From: Rubricoccus sp038746605
GTDB taxonomy: Bacteria > Bacteroidota > Rhodothermia > Rhodothermales > Rubricoccaceae
DNA: 64,000 nucleotides
Assembly (NCBI GenBank): GCA_038746605.1
Contig: JBCDKM010000012.1
Coordinates: 1-64,000, forward strand
Reading direction: 5' to 3'
Shown here: positions 53,586 to 62,470 of the stretch, piece after piece
Layout: each line of letters opens with the position of its first letter
Position numbering within the stretch: position 1 is the stretch's first letter
Position numbers and translations under genes: made by a program
Notes under the pieces: model-generated
What the model was told of the DNA's origin: nothing
Seen by the model: only the letters and a program-made list of their open reading frames with translations
Database searches by the model: none

Positions 53586-56500
53586 AACGGTGAGCCTTCG
53601 GCTTTCGCCGAGGCCCGGTCCATCTACGCGAACGACGTACGTCCCCGGCGCGAGCGTCGCGACCGGCACCTCCACCGTGTGGATGCCCGCCGGAAGCAAG
53701 CGCCCCTCCACCTCTGCCACGCGGCGACCGAGAACATCGTAGACGCCAACCTGCACCTCGGTCTCCTCGGGAAGGCGAAGCTCCAGACGCGCCACACGGG
53801 ACGCTGGGTTGGGGTACACCGCGCTCAAACCCGCCTCGGTCTCGCCCGCGAGCGCCCCCAGCGGGTCGATCTCGACAACAAACCGAGTGGCTCCACTCGC
53901 GCTGCCTGTGAGAGAAGCGACCGGAGCCACTGCGCGCAGGGCTCGCGCACGCGGGGACTTCGGCGTCGGCGGTGCCTCGCCCAGCGCCGCTGCGGCCTCA
54001 ATCGCGCTCAGGGTCTCAGCACGGGTTGGGTCAGCGTCGGCGTCCGTGACTGTCTTCGCCTCGGCAGCAGCGAGGGCAAGGTCAGCAGAGCCTGGCTGCG
54101 TGAGGTCGTAGCTCACGCCCGTCTGGCGGTCGGTGAGCGTCGCACTCCATGCGTCGGGTAGCGCGAGGGCTTCCCACGAAAGCGTCGCCGACGCGTCCGA
54201 CGCCTCGCCCTCCAGCAAGGCCTCTGCGCCGAGGTCGATCTGGAGCACGCCTTCCTCCAGCGTCGGCAGCGCCGTGATCTGGAGCGCTGTCCCCGCGTCC
54301 GCGCCATGCGCCTCCCCGAGGCGGGCATAGAGCCGGGCCACCGTCGCCCCGGGCGTCCCCGCGAGAAGCCGTGCGTCGCGCGAGTCGAACCCCAGGGTCG
54401 CATGCTCCTCGAACGAGAGAAACACCTCGCTCGTTCGCTCCATCCCGCCCACGACTGCATCGAGGTCGAGGCGAATCAGCGGCAGCGTCTCCGTCTCGCC
54501 TTTGCTTGCTGAGACGGGCCCGCTCGCCTCGCCTGATGTCAGGCGGTAGAACGAGCTCTGTGTGCCGAGCAGCGCGCTCGTCGGCACCACCAACTCGGGG
54601 TCCGCCCCCGTCGTCTCCACGTGGAAGCCCTGACCGACCGGAATCAGGCCCTCGGTCGGCAGCGTGCCCGTCGTGCCGTTCCAGGTGCGCCAGCCACCAT
54701 CGCCGTCGTTGAGCTTCCGGTCGTAGATGTAGAGCACGTCCGAGACGTTCGTCTTGGTGAGCTCTGCCCAGTCGATGTCCTCATTGGCCGGGTTGCCGAC
54801 GAGGTTAAAGCCCACCTCGGGAGTGCCCGGCCCGCGCACGACGGACGGCGTGTACGTCACGGGGATGTCGAACGGAAACGTCGCGGGCGTGCCGCTGGAC
54901 TGGAGCGGCTTCGGGAAGCCCCCCTGTGTGCCTGGCGTGAACGAGTCGTCGTCGTTGAAGACGAACACCCAGAAGCCTACGCCGCCACCGGGGGGCGCGT
55001 CGTTGAAGGGGGGCTCGAAGGCGCCGGTACTCTCGTCGTAGAGAAAGACGTTGGCCGTGCCCCGGTTATTCCGCTGGTCGCGCTGCGCGCCGACGTAGCC
55101 CGCGGTGTAGATCGTCTCCAGCATGCCGAACTCGCGACCTCCGAGTGGAAGGTCCGGGAACGGGGTCGCGAGGGTCCGCCAGCCAGGGAGGCCGCGAAGT
55201 GTGAGCGGGCTCGCGAGTTGATCGAGCGTCAGCACAACGTCGTTGGCGTTGTAGGTGACGGAGAACGAGGGCCCGGGAAGTCCGTCGAGTTCGACGCTGG
55301 CGAAGGTGCCCGTGACCCCTCCCGAGGCGGCCAGGATGGTGAACGTGTCGCCGACGGTCAGGCCTGCCGTGGAGGTCACGTCGATGACGAGGTCGCCTGC
55401 GAGCGCAGCAGCGCCCGTGACCACCAACTGGTCGTGCCCGGCTGGATCGCCCGGACCGCTCGGACCCGCGATTTCGACGGTCAGCGCGGAAGTCGCCGAC
55501 GGTGCAAAGCTGGTTTGCCAGGTCAGCACGCCGGGGGACGTGCCGGGGCTGACATCGCCATTGAAGGTGAACGGAGACGAGTTGATGATGTCGAAGGTGC
55601 CGGAGCCAGCGATCAGGCCACCGGCCTGGTGGTCGAAGGGGCGGTCCACGTTGATCTCGCCCGTGAGTACCGACACCACACCTGCGTTCTCAAACACGAG
55701 CGGGGCACCGAAGATGGTCGTCGTTCCGGCCCCGCCTGACTTTTGAAACGTGCCGCCCGCCTCATTGACGAACACACCCATCGAGCCCGAGAACGCTCCA
55801 AGGTTGGAGGCATCGGTCTGGATATCCCAAAGCCCCGCGTTCTCCGTACGAGCGTCGTTGCCGGTGACGTAGAACGGCGAGGTGTCCAGGTGCTCCACGG
55901 TTCCCTCGTTACGGAACGTGGCCCCAGAGCCACTGTTGACGCCGCGACTGCCACCACTGCCATCCAGGCGGACCAGGCCGACGTTCGTCAGCGTCCCCGT
56001 AGTCAGATAGACGTCCTGCCACCGAAGTCCTGTCCCGCTGAATGCGATCACCGCGTTCGCACCTGGGATGGGTTCGTCGTCGAGTTGCAAGGTGCCGAGT
56101 TGCTCTCCCGTGACCGTCCCCGCCAAGCTCACACCTCCAGTGCTAAACCGAAGCAGCGCTCCTACCGATGTCGTGAGCGTCGCGTCGGTGTGCTTGCTCG
56201 GGCGGTCGAAGCGGACCTCGCCCGTTTGAACGTCGATCGTACCTGCATTCTCGAAGACCAGCGGAGCGCCGCCGACGGTCGTGAGCCCCATCCCGCCCGA
56301 CTTCTGGAAGGTGCCCCCCGTTTCGTTCGCGAACACGCCCATCGTGCCTGTAAACGCCCTCAGGTCGCCGTCGGATTGGATGTTCCAGAGCGCGGCGTTC
56401 TCCGTACGGGCGTCGTTGCCGGTGACGTAGAACGGCGCGGTGTCCAGGTGCTCCACAGTCCCTTCATTTCGGAAGGTGGCCCCGGTGTTGCTGAAGAGAC

Positions 56501-58013
56501 CGCGGGCGCCGCCGTTACCGTTGAGCCGCACCAGGCCCGTGTTCGTGAGAGTCCCCGTTCCGAGATAGCCATCCTGCCAGAGCGCGCCGTCGCCGGTAAA
56601 GGCCCACTCTGCATCCGCTCCCGCTATGAGGGCATCGTCGAACTGGAGGGTGCCCGCCTGTGCCCCGGTCTGTATCCCGACGAACGTGACGCCTCCGGTA
56701 CTGAACCGAAGCAGCGCCCCCGCCGCTGTCGTGAGTGTCGCGTCGGTGTGCGTGCTCGGGCGGTCAAAGCGGACCTCGCCCGTTTGCACGTCGACGGTCC
56801 CCGCGTTCTCGAAGACCAGCGGAGCGCCGTCGACGGTCGTAAGTCCCGCGCCGCCCGACTTCTGAAACGTGCCGCCCGCCTCGTTGACGAACACACCCAT
56901 CGCACCTGTGAACGCCCTCAGGTCGCCGTCGGACTGGATGTCCCAGAGCCCGGCGTTCTCTGCGAGGGCGTTGTCACCCGTAACGTAGAACGGCTGGGTA
57001 TCGATATGCTCGACAGTCCCTTCATTGCGGAAGGTGGCACCGGTACTGCTGAGAATGCCGCGGTTGCCACCGCCACCATTGAGCCGCACCAGACCGGTAT
57101 TCGTGAGCGTCCCCGTTCCGAGGTACCCATCTGTCCACCGGATGCCGCCGCCGGTGAAAGCCCACTCGGCACCAGCGCCAGCAGTGATCGCGTCATCGAG
57201 TTGGAGGGCGCCTGCCTGCGCACCGCTCTGTATCCCGACGAACGTGACTCCACCGACGCTGAACCGAAGCAGCGCCCCCGCCGCTGTCGTGAGCGTCGCG
57301 TCGGTGTGCGTGCTCGGGCGGTCGAAGCGGACCTCGCCCGTTTGCACGTCGATCGTCCCCGCGTTCTCGAAGACCAGCGGGGCACCGCTGACGGTCGTGA
57401 GTCCCACTCCACTCGACTTCTGAAACGTGCCGCCCGCCTCGTTAACGAACACGCTCATCGTGCCGCTGAACGCCGACAGGTCACCGTCGGACTGGAGGTC
57501 CCAGAGCCCGGCGTTCTCCGTACGGGCATCGCTGCCGGTGACGTAGAACGGCTGGGTATCGACGTGCTCGACGGTCCCTTCATTGCGGAAGGTGCCCCCG
57601 GAGCTACTGTTGACGCCACGGGCCCCACCGCCACCCTCGATGCGGACGAGGCCGTTGTTGGTCAGCGTGCCATCGATGAGGTATCCATTCTGCCAGTTCA
57701 TCTGGCCGGAGCCTTCGATCGTGCTCGGGTCTACGACGCTGATGATGCCGGCGCCCTTCTGAAGGGTCTGCGTGCCCGTATTGGTATCGTCGCCGAGGGT
57801 GAGGCTGTTGACACTAAAGCCCGCCACGGTGACGGCGTAGGTACCGTCGAGCGTGATGCACGCGTCATCGGTGGGACCGGGGACGCCGTTGTCCCAGTTG
57901 GCGCCGTCGGTCCAGGCGCCACCTGCGGCGTTGATCCAGGAGGTGGTGCATTGGGCGAGTGCCGGACCGGTGGAGAGCGCTGTCAGGAGCGCGACGAGAA
58001 ACAGTCGGGGCAT
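53577..58013 (-). CDS. Large secreted protein with ~187-residue tandem repeats and T9SS tail
   Basis: 1478 residues. Signal peptide about 1-21 (ending ALAQ), CTTSWINAAGG, then four tandem repeats of about 187 residues. Recurring motifs are LTNTGLVRLNGGGG, RGV/RGI, ATFRNEGTVEH, PFYVTG, ENAGLWDIQSDGDL, VFVNEAGGTFQKSGG, PLVFENAGT, VQTGEVRFDRPSTHTDATL. A segment with SPGTSPGVLTW follows (autotransporter-like), then the shared module from about 941 (PGWRTLATP, IYTAGYVGAQRDQRN, FWVFVFNDDDSF, FNLVGNPANEDIDW) and a type A sorting tail (YPNPASRVARLEL, VYDVLGRRV, YVVRVDGPG). Likely a beta-solenoid fibre on the cell surface or in the matrix. A paralogue starts at 654. Confidence 0.87.
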   Translation of the reverse strand: MPRLFLVALLTALSTGPALAQCTTSWINAAGGAWTDGANWDNGVPGPTDDACITLDGTYAVTVAGFSVNSLTLGDDTNTGTQTLQKGAGIISVVDPSTIEGSGQMNWQNGYLIDGTLTNNGLVRIEGGGGARGVNSSSGGTFRNEGTVEHVDTQPFYVTGSDARTENAGLWDLQSDGDLSAFSGTMSVFVNEAGGTFQKSSGVGLTTVSGAPLVFENAGTIDVQTGEVRFDRPSTHTDATLTTAAGALLRFSVGGVTFVGIQSGAQAGALQLDDAITAGAGAEWAFTGGGIRWTDGYLGTGTLTNTGLVRLNGGGGNRGILSSTGATFRNEGTVEHIDTQPFYVTGDNALAENAGLWDIQSDGDLRAFTGAMGVFVNEAGGTFQKSGGAGLTTVDGAPLVFENAGTVDVQTGEVRFDRPSTHTDATLTTAAGALLRFSTGGVTFVGIQTGAQAGTLQFDDALIAGADAEWAFTGDGALWQDGYLGTGTLTNTGLVRLNGNGGARGLFSNTGATFRNEGTVEHLDTAPFYVTGNDARTENAALWNIQSDGDLRAFTGTMGVFANETGGTFQKSGGMGLTTVGGAPLVFENAGTIDVQTGEVRFDRPSKHTDATLTTSVGALLRFSTGGVSLAGTVTGEQLGTLQLDDEPIPGANAVIAFSGTGLRWQDVYLTTGTLTNVGLVRLDGSGGSRGVNSGSGATFRNEGTVEHLDTSPFYVTGNDARTENAGLWDIQTDASNLGAFSGSMGVFVNEAGGTFQKSGGAGTTTIFGAPLVFENAGVVSVLTGEINVDRPFDHQAGGLIAGSGTFDIINSSPFTFNGDVSPGTSPGVLTWQTSFAPSATSALTVEIAGPSGPGDPAGHDQLVVTGAAALAGDLVIDVTSTAGLTVGDTFTILAASGGVTGTFASVELDGLPGPSFSVTYNANDVVLTLDQLASPLTLRGLPGWRTLATPFPDLPLGGREFGMLETIYTAGYVGAQRDQRNNRGTANVFLYDESTGAFEPPFNDAPPGGGVGFWVFVFNDDDSFTPGTQGGFPKPLQSSGTPATFPFDIPVTYTPSVVRGPGTPEVGFNLVGNPANEDIDWAELTKTNVSDVLYIYDRKLNDGDGGWRTWNGTTGTLPTEGLIPVGQGFHVETTGADPELVVPTSALLGTQSSFYRLTSGEASGPVSASKGETETLPLIRLDLDAVVGGMERTSEVFLSFEEHATLGFDSRDARLLAGTPGATVARLYARLGEAHGADAGTALQITALPTLEEGVLQIDLGAEALLEGEASDASATLSWEALALPDAWSATLTDRQTGVSYDLTQPGSADLALAAAEAKTVTDADADPTRAETLSAIEAAAALGEAPPTPKSPRARALRAVAPVASLTGSASGATRFVVEIDPLGALAGETEAGLSAVYPNPASRVARLELRLPEETEVQVGVYDVLGRRVAEVEGRLLPAGIHTVEVPVATLAPGTYVVRVDGPGLGESRRLTVAR
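55600..57670 (-). repeat. Four ~560-bp tandem coding repeats
   Basis: The LTN-GLVR codons recur at about 57660, 57090, 56530 and 55970, that is every 557-567 bp, with long near-identical DNA stretches (for example around 57290-57420 and 56740-56870). Confidence 0.8.
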
Positions 58014-58115
58014 GGAATCAGGGGATTAGAGAGACAAGCCCGTGGCGAAGGGTCGTCTTCCAAATCGACGTTCTGGCCGAAATCGGCTCACGGCGGCTCC
58101 ACTTTTCGTCTCCGT

Positions 58116-58135
58116 CCGCCTCGGTGCCGAGGCGG
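58116..58135. repeat. Short-class palindrome in a divergent promoter region
   Basis: CCGCCTCGG-TG-CCGAGGCGG in the 291-bp gap between the secreted protein and the chaperone gene; nothing else was recognised there. Confidence 0.7.
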
Positions 58136-58304
58136 GCGCGGTGCATGGGTTTTTCCCGGAGTCCCGCCTGGCCCATCCCTATCTTCTGCGCCCGCAGCCG
58201 GGTTCTCATCGAGAGTCCGGCTCGCTTTCGCTAGTAACAGGCAGGCGCCCGGGAGCGCCGCCCTCCCCTTCTGAACTCAACCCCCGCGAGGCGGGGTATG
58301 TACT

Positions 58305-60392
58305 ATGGGCATGATGGTGAAAATCCGCCAGCGCACCGGATCGGCGATGATCATCGTCCTGGTGTTCGCCTTCGGCGGTCTCTGGATGCTCCAGGATTCC
58401 GGCGTCTTCGACTCTGCCGGTGCCAGCCTCGGCCGCTCCATCGCGGTCGTGGACGGCACCGACATCTCGGCGGAACTGTACGACGCGAACGTCCAGCAGC
58501 GGACGCAGCTCTACCAACAGCAAGGCATCGAGATCACACCGACGGTGCAAGCGCAGATCGAGAACGAGGTCTTCGACGCCCTCGTGGACAATGCGCTGCG
58601 CACCAACGAGATGGACCGCCTCGGCATTGAGGTCTCCGATGCTGAGGTCGCCGCGCTGATCACCGGCGAGAACCCGGACCCGATCGTGCTCCAGATCTTC
58701 CCGGACGGCCAGGGCGGCGTGGACCGTACGCGTCTCCGCGAGATCGTCGAGCAGTCCGAGGCAGACCCCGAGTTGCGCGCGCAGCTCGCTTCCCTCCAAG
58801 AGCAGATTCGTAACAGCCGTCGTCAGGCCAAGCTGGACGCGATGGTCTCCGCGAGCGTCCGCGTCAGTCAGGCGGAGATCGAGCGCGAGTTCGTGCGCCG
58901 CAACCGCCGCGCGAACGCCCGCTTCGTCGCGCTCCGCTACGCGGATGTGCCGGACGGCGAGGTGGAGGTCTCCGAAAACGACCTTCGCGACTACTACCGT
59001 GACAACTCGGACGACTTCGCGAGAGAGAAGACCTTCACCGTCGAGTACGTCTCGTTCGACAAGCAGCCCACCCGCGAGGACTCCACCCGCGCGATTGCGA
59101 CTCTTCAGGAGCTCCGCGAGGACTTCGTCGCGGCTGAGGATGCCGAGGCCTACGCTCGCGTGAACGCCTTCGGTGCCGAGAGCGCAGCGGAGTTCGTCCC
59201 CGCCGCGGATCTCGCGCCTGAGCTCGCGACGGCCATCTACCGCAATCCCACGCCGGGCCGCGTCGTCGGGCCGATCGTAGCCGGAGGCGAAGCTGTTCTG
59301 GCCCGCATCACAGGCGTGCGCGACGCCGACGCGCCAATCGTCAACGCGCGTCACATCCTGCTCCCCGCCGATCAGCGCCAGCGCGCCGTCGATCTCAGGG
59401 GCCAGATCGAGAGCGGTGCGATTGAGTTCGAGACGGCGGCCCGCCAGTCCTCCACGGATGAGTCCAACGCTAGCCAGGGTGGCGACCTCGGCTGGTTCGG
59501 GCGAGGCCGCATGGTCCGCCCATTCGAAGAGGCGGCGTTCTCTGCCCCGGTCGGCCGCATCGTGGGTCCTGTGGAGACGCAGTTCGGCTGGCACCTCATC
59601 CGCGTCGAGGCTCGCTCCAATCAGGAGGCCGAGATCGTCCGCATCGCGCGCGCTGTCGAGGGCGACTTCAACCGCGTCCGCGAGAGCGCCGAGGACTTCC
59701 AGATCTTCACGGAGGAGGAGAACCGCGACTTCCTCGAAGCCGCTGCCGAGGCGGAGCTTGAGACCACGAGCGTCCTCGTTCCTGAGGGACAGACGTTCGT
59801 GCCTGGGCTTCAGGTGGGCCGGTCGTTCTTCCGCTTCCTCCGAAGCGCTGGCGAGGGCGATCTCTCGGAGCCCATCGACGCAGGCGACCGCTTCATCGTC
59901 GCCCAACTGGTGGAGGTCCTCCCCGAGGGCACGCGTCCGTTCGACGAGGTGCGGACGCAAATCGAGGCCGAGGTGCTGACCGCGAAGAAACGCGCCCTCC
60001 AGGCCGACCGTCTCCGCGAAGCCCTCGCGGCCAACGGCGGTAGCCTCGATGCGCTCGCGACCGCCGCAGGCTCCAGTGTGCAAGACGCCTCCGCGCTCTC
60101 CCTCTCCTCTCCGACCGTCTCCGGCTTCGGCCGGGAGCCCTCGCTCGTCGGTGCCGCGTTCGGTCTCAAACCCGGCCAGCGCTCAGGTGTCATCGAGGGA
60201 GAAAACGCGGTCTTCGTCGTCCAGACGACAGCGCTCCAGGGAGGCCTTCCCGGCGAGATGGACGACGCCACGCGCGACCAGATCGCCTCGCAGCTCCTCC
60301 AGCGGAAGCGCCAGCAGGTGCAGCAGGCCTGGCTCCAGGCTCTCCGGGAGGAAGCAGACATCGACGACTTCCGCGCCGACCTCCTCGGGTAA
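58305..60392 (+). CDS. SurA/PpiD-like peptidyl-prolyl isomerase chaperone
   Basis: 695 residues from ATG 58305 (ATGs at 58311 and 58314 are also possible). One membrane helix (AMIIVLVFAFGGLWML, about 15-30) then a large periplasmic part with a SurA-type N-terminal domain (TDISAELYDANVQQRTQLYQ). The parvulin domain spans about 348-435: IVNARHILLPADQRQ, ASQGGDLGWFGRGRMVRPFE, QFGWHLIRVEA. A C-terminal half follows with more chaperone-like helices. PpiD-type proteins help fold exported proteins at the inner membrane, which fits an organism that exports many large beta proteins. Strong terminator after the gene. Confidence 0.93.
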   Translation: MGMMVKIRQRTGSAMIIVLVFAFGGLWMLQDSGVFDSAGASLGRSIAVVDGTDISAELYDANVQQRTQLYQQQGIEITPTVQAQIENEVFDALVDNALRTNEMDRLGIEVSDAEVAALITGENPDPIVLQIFPDGQGGVDRTRLREIVEQSEADPELRAQLASLQEQIRNSRRQAKLDAMVSASVRVSQAEIEREFVRRNRRANARFVALRYADVPDGEVEVSENDLRDYYRDNSDDFAREKTFTVEYVSFDKQPTREDSTRAIATLQELREDFVAAEDAEAYARVNAFGAESAAEFVPAADLAPELATAIYRNPTPGRVVGPIVAGGEAVLARITGVRDADAPIVNARHILLPADQRQRAVDLRGQIESGAIEFETAARQSSTDESNASQGGDLGWFGRGRMVRPFEEAAFSAPVGRIVGPVETQFGWHLIRVEARSNQEAEIVRIARAVEGDFNRVRESAEDFQIFTEEENRDFLEAAAEAELETTSVLVPEGQTFVPGLQVGRSFFRFLRSAGEGDLSEPIDAGDRFIVAQLVEVLPEGTRPFDEVRTQIEAEVLTAKKRALQADRLREALAANGGSLDALATAAGSSVQDASALSLSSPTVSGFGREPSLVGAAFGLKPGQRSGVIEGENAVFVVQTTALQGGLPGEMDDATRDQIASQLLQRKRQQVQQAWLQALREEADIDDFRADLLG

Positions 60393-60425
60393 CGGATCCT
60401 GGTCATTCCACTCGCGCTCTGAGTT

Positions 60426-60460
60426 ACGGGCCGTCTCCATTAGGGGGACGGCCCGTTTTT
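60426..60460 (+). terminator. Intrinsic terminator of the chaperone gene
   Basis: Perfect 10-bp stem ACGGGCCGTC / GACGGCCCGT, 11-nt loop, then TTTT. The best canonical terminator in the window. Confidence 0.9.
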
Positions 60461-60530
60461 CCGATGGTGGCTTCTCGCCCCCCGACGAGTTCAAGCCTCC
60501 TCTCCCCTCAGAGAAAAGGCGGGAGTTCGC

Positions 60531-60550
60531 CCGCCTCGGTGCCGAGGCCG
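60531..60550. repeat. Short-class palindrome between convergent genes
   Basis: CCGCCTCGG-TG-CCGAGGCCG, one mismatch, 48 nt from the def stop. Confidence 0.6.
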
Positions 60551-60597
60551 ACACCCCCGTGTACCTCTGCGGCGCCCAGCGGTCGGGGCCGAATGCC

Positions 60598-61194
60598 CTA
60601 CTCTGGCGGCTGAATGGGATACCCGGCTTCCACCTCGCCTTGCGCCATCCGGCGAAGACGGCGGCGCACCAGTCGCTTCCGCATTCCCGCGAGATAGTCC
60701 ACGAAGAGGACGCCGTCCAGGTGGTCCAGCTCGTGCTGTACGACGCGCGCGAGCATGCCCGTCGCGAGGATCTCCACAGGCTGAAACTCCGCGTCCAGGT
60801 AGCGAAGACGGACGCGTTCTGGGCGTACAACGTCCTCCCGCAAGTCTGGAATGGAGAGGCAGCCCTCCTCGAAGGCCTCCTCATCGGCACCGCCGACCTC
60901 CTCGATCTCCGGGTTGATGAGGGCGAGGGGCCCCGTTGCCCACTCTGGAACCACGCCGTCGTTCTCCTCCGCGATGTCCTCGGCATACGGTGCCAAGTCG
61001 ATCACGAACACGCGCAACGAGTGGCCGATCTGCGGCGCTGCCAGACCGATGCCGTTCGCCTCGTGCATCGTCTCGACCATGTCGTTGAGAAGATGATGGA
61101 AGGCGTCGGCGTCGAAATCAGGGGCCTGAGGGTCGATCTCCGCCGCGCGCTCGCGCAAGACGGGCTGACCATAGGTGTAGATGGGCAGAACCAT
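60598..61194 (-). CDS. def: Peptide deformylase
   Basis: 198 residues from ATG 61194 (MVLPIYTYGQPVLRERA, the usual opening; an ATG ten codons upstream is weaker). All three catalytic motifs are intact: GIGLAAPQIG, EGCLSIP and QHELDHLDG (Cys and two His bind the metal, Glu catalyses). It removes the N-formyl group from new proteins in the cytoplasm. It has an inserted acidic stretch (APYAEDIAEENDGVVP, then EWATG) as in some Bacteroidota enzymes. Likely in one operon with ruvX upstream. Confidence 0.97.
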   Translation of the reverse strand: MVLPIYTYGQPVLRERAAEIDPQAPDFDADAFHHLLNDMVETMHEANGIGLAAPQIGHSLRVFVIDLAPYAEDIAEENDGVVPEWATGPLALINPEIEEVGGADEEAFEEGCLSIPDLREDVVRPERVRLRYLDAEFQPVEILATGMLARVVQHELDHLDGVLFVDYLAGMRKRLVRRRLRRMAQGEVEAGYPIQPPE

Positions 61195-61212
61195 CTGGAA
61201 GGGGTGCGTGTG

Positions 61213-61290
61213 GTGAAGGGACAAGGGTAAAGGGTTTGAGCACGGGAGGGTCGCCTCGTCTCCCTTTTCCCCTCACCCTTCACCCTTCTC
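61213..61290. other. Purine/pyrimidine-rich inverted segment between ruvX and def
   Basis: AAGGG-type repeats at 61213-61237 face CCCTT-type repeats at 61261-61287, which can pair imperfectly. The right part overlaps the 3' end of ruvX. Its meaning is unclear; it may be a transcription attenuator. Confidence 0.35.
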
Positions 61291-61704
61291 TGCGAGCCAG
61301 TCTTGAAGGATGACAGCAGCGGCAGCGGCATCCACGCGTCCCTCGGCTTTCCGACGCCGCTTCCGGCTCACTCCTTGAGCCAGAAGGGCCGCCTGCGCCC
61401 GCTTCGTGGAGTATCGCTCGTCTTGGACTTGCACCTCGACGCCTGGCAGCGCCTTGCGCAGCCGTGTGATGAACGGCTTCGTGCGAGCCACCGCCTCTCC
61501 TTCTTCCCCGCTCTCTGTCAGCGGCCACCCCACCACCACAGTCTCGATCCCATCGGTGTGGTGCAACTTCTGGAGCTCTGCCAGCGCCACGGGGGGCGGA
61601 AACGTGCCGACCGTGCGCGCGAAAAGACGGAGGGGATCTGTTACCGCGAGGCCCACACGGCGGCGACCTACATCGACGGCGGCAATACGAGGCAATGCGT
61701 CCAC
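61273..61704 (-). CDS. ruvX: Putative pre-16S rRNA nuclease / RuvX (YqgF) resolvase-like
   Basis: 143 residues from GTG 61704; TTG at 61728 or 61695 are alternatives, and the family start RIAAVDVG follows closely. RNase H-like fold with IAAVDVGRRRVGLAVTDPL, VVVGWPLTESGEEG, VQDERYSTKRAQAAL and GRVDAAAAAVILQDWL (catalytic acids D in DVG, E in DERYST, D in VDAAAA). It processes the 5' end of 16S rRNA. The long basic insert QGVSRKRRRKAEGR is common in the family. Same strand as def and HU. Confidence 0.9.
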   Translation of the reverse strand: MDALPRIAAVDVGRRRVGLAVTDPLRLFARTVGTFPPPVALAELQKLHHTDGIETVVVGWPLTESGEEGEAVARTKPFITRLRKALPGVEVQVQDERYSTKRAQAALLAQGVSRKRRRKAEGRVDAAAAAVILQDWLAEKGEG

Positions 61705-61797
61705 GTCAGGCGACCAGAAACGGAGCAAGGCCGAGCGCGATGCCCAGCCTCGAAATCTACGATTCGCCCTCCTGGAAGCAGTACCTGTGGAAGACTA

Positions 61798-62232
61798 CTA
61801 TGCGGACTGCTCGTCCGCGACGGAGTTGCCGTGGCCGTTGCGCTTGCCTGACGTAGCGAGTGCCCGCTCTGCGTCTGCGCTTCCCTCAGGGATCGCATAA
61901 CCGAGGTCAGCAAGCGGCGTCTGGAGCACCTCGCGGAGCTTCTTGCTCGGCTTGAAATGCGTCTTGCGGCGAGCCTGAATGAAGACCGTCTCGTTGGTCT
62001 TGGGGTTACGGGCCTTGGGTTTCGCTTTGGTCTTCTTGACCTCGAACACGCCGAAATCCCGGAGTTCGATGCGAACCTCTGGGTCTGCCTCCTCCAGTAA
62101 CTGGCGGAGGGACATCACGACAGCGTGGACCCAGGGTTCGCACTTGTACAGCGGGAGGCCCTGGATCTCAGCCACTCGACGCGCGACGTCCTTCTTCGTC
62201 AGCGTCGGCACTCGGTTAGGGGTGGATTCCAT
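61798..62232 (-). CDS. HU-family DNA-binding protein
   Basis: 144 residues from ATG 62232. TLTKKDVARRVAEIQGLPLY and VVMSLRQLLEEADPEVRIEL form the helical body, then the beta arm IELRDFGVFEVKKTKAKPKA, RNPKTNETVFIQARRKTHF, KPSKKLREVL. The family usually has about 90-100 residues; the C-terminal ~50 residues (GYAIPEGSADAERALATSG, KRNGHGNSVADEQSA) are an extra tail. Binds and bends DNA. A promoter box lies at 62341-62348, leaving a long leader of about 100 nt. Confidence 0.88.
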   Translation of the reverse strand: MESTPNRVPTLTKKDVARRVAEIQGLPLYKCEPWVHAVVMSLRQLLEEADPEVRIELRDFGVFEVKKTKAKPKARNPKTNETVFIQARRKTHFKPSKKLREVLQTPLADLGYAIPEGSADAERALATSGKRNGHGNSVADEQSA

Positions 62233-62340
62233 GTAGGATGGGTGGGAAGACCGCCGGTGGGGGATTGGCGGCAGGTACACATACCCTGCTCGGCCATCAC
62301 GATCCCGCTTATCGGGACGGCCACGAGTGGGACGAGGCCC

Positions 62341-62348
62341 CGAACATA
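62341..62348 (-). promoter_or_regulatory. Possible -7 promoter box for the HU gene
   Basis: Minus strand TATGTTCG, 108 nt upstream of the ATG at 62232, so the leader would be long. Nothing else is recognised in 62233-62470. Confidence 0.4.
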
Positions 62349-62470
62349 GCGATTCCATGTGGCTTACGTCGGGAGGGCACAGCCATTTCCCCTCGCCTCC
62401 ACAGGATCCACTCCTCATCCACACATGTATCAGGCCGAAGCGTCCGCAGCGTCCCTCAGACTACAAGTAG

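Noticed and set aside
53577..58013. CRISPR-like periodic repeats
   Set aside because: Repeats are about 560 bp, coding and contiguous, with no short repeat-spacer pattern.
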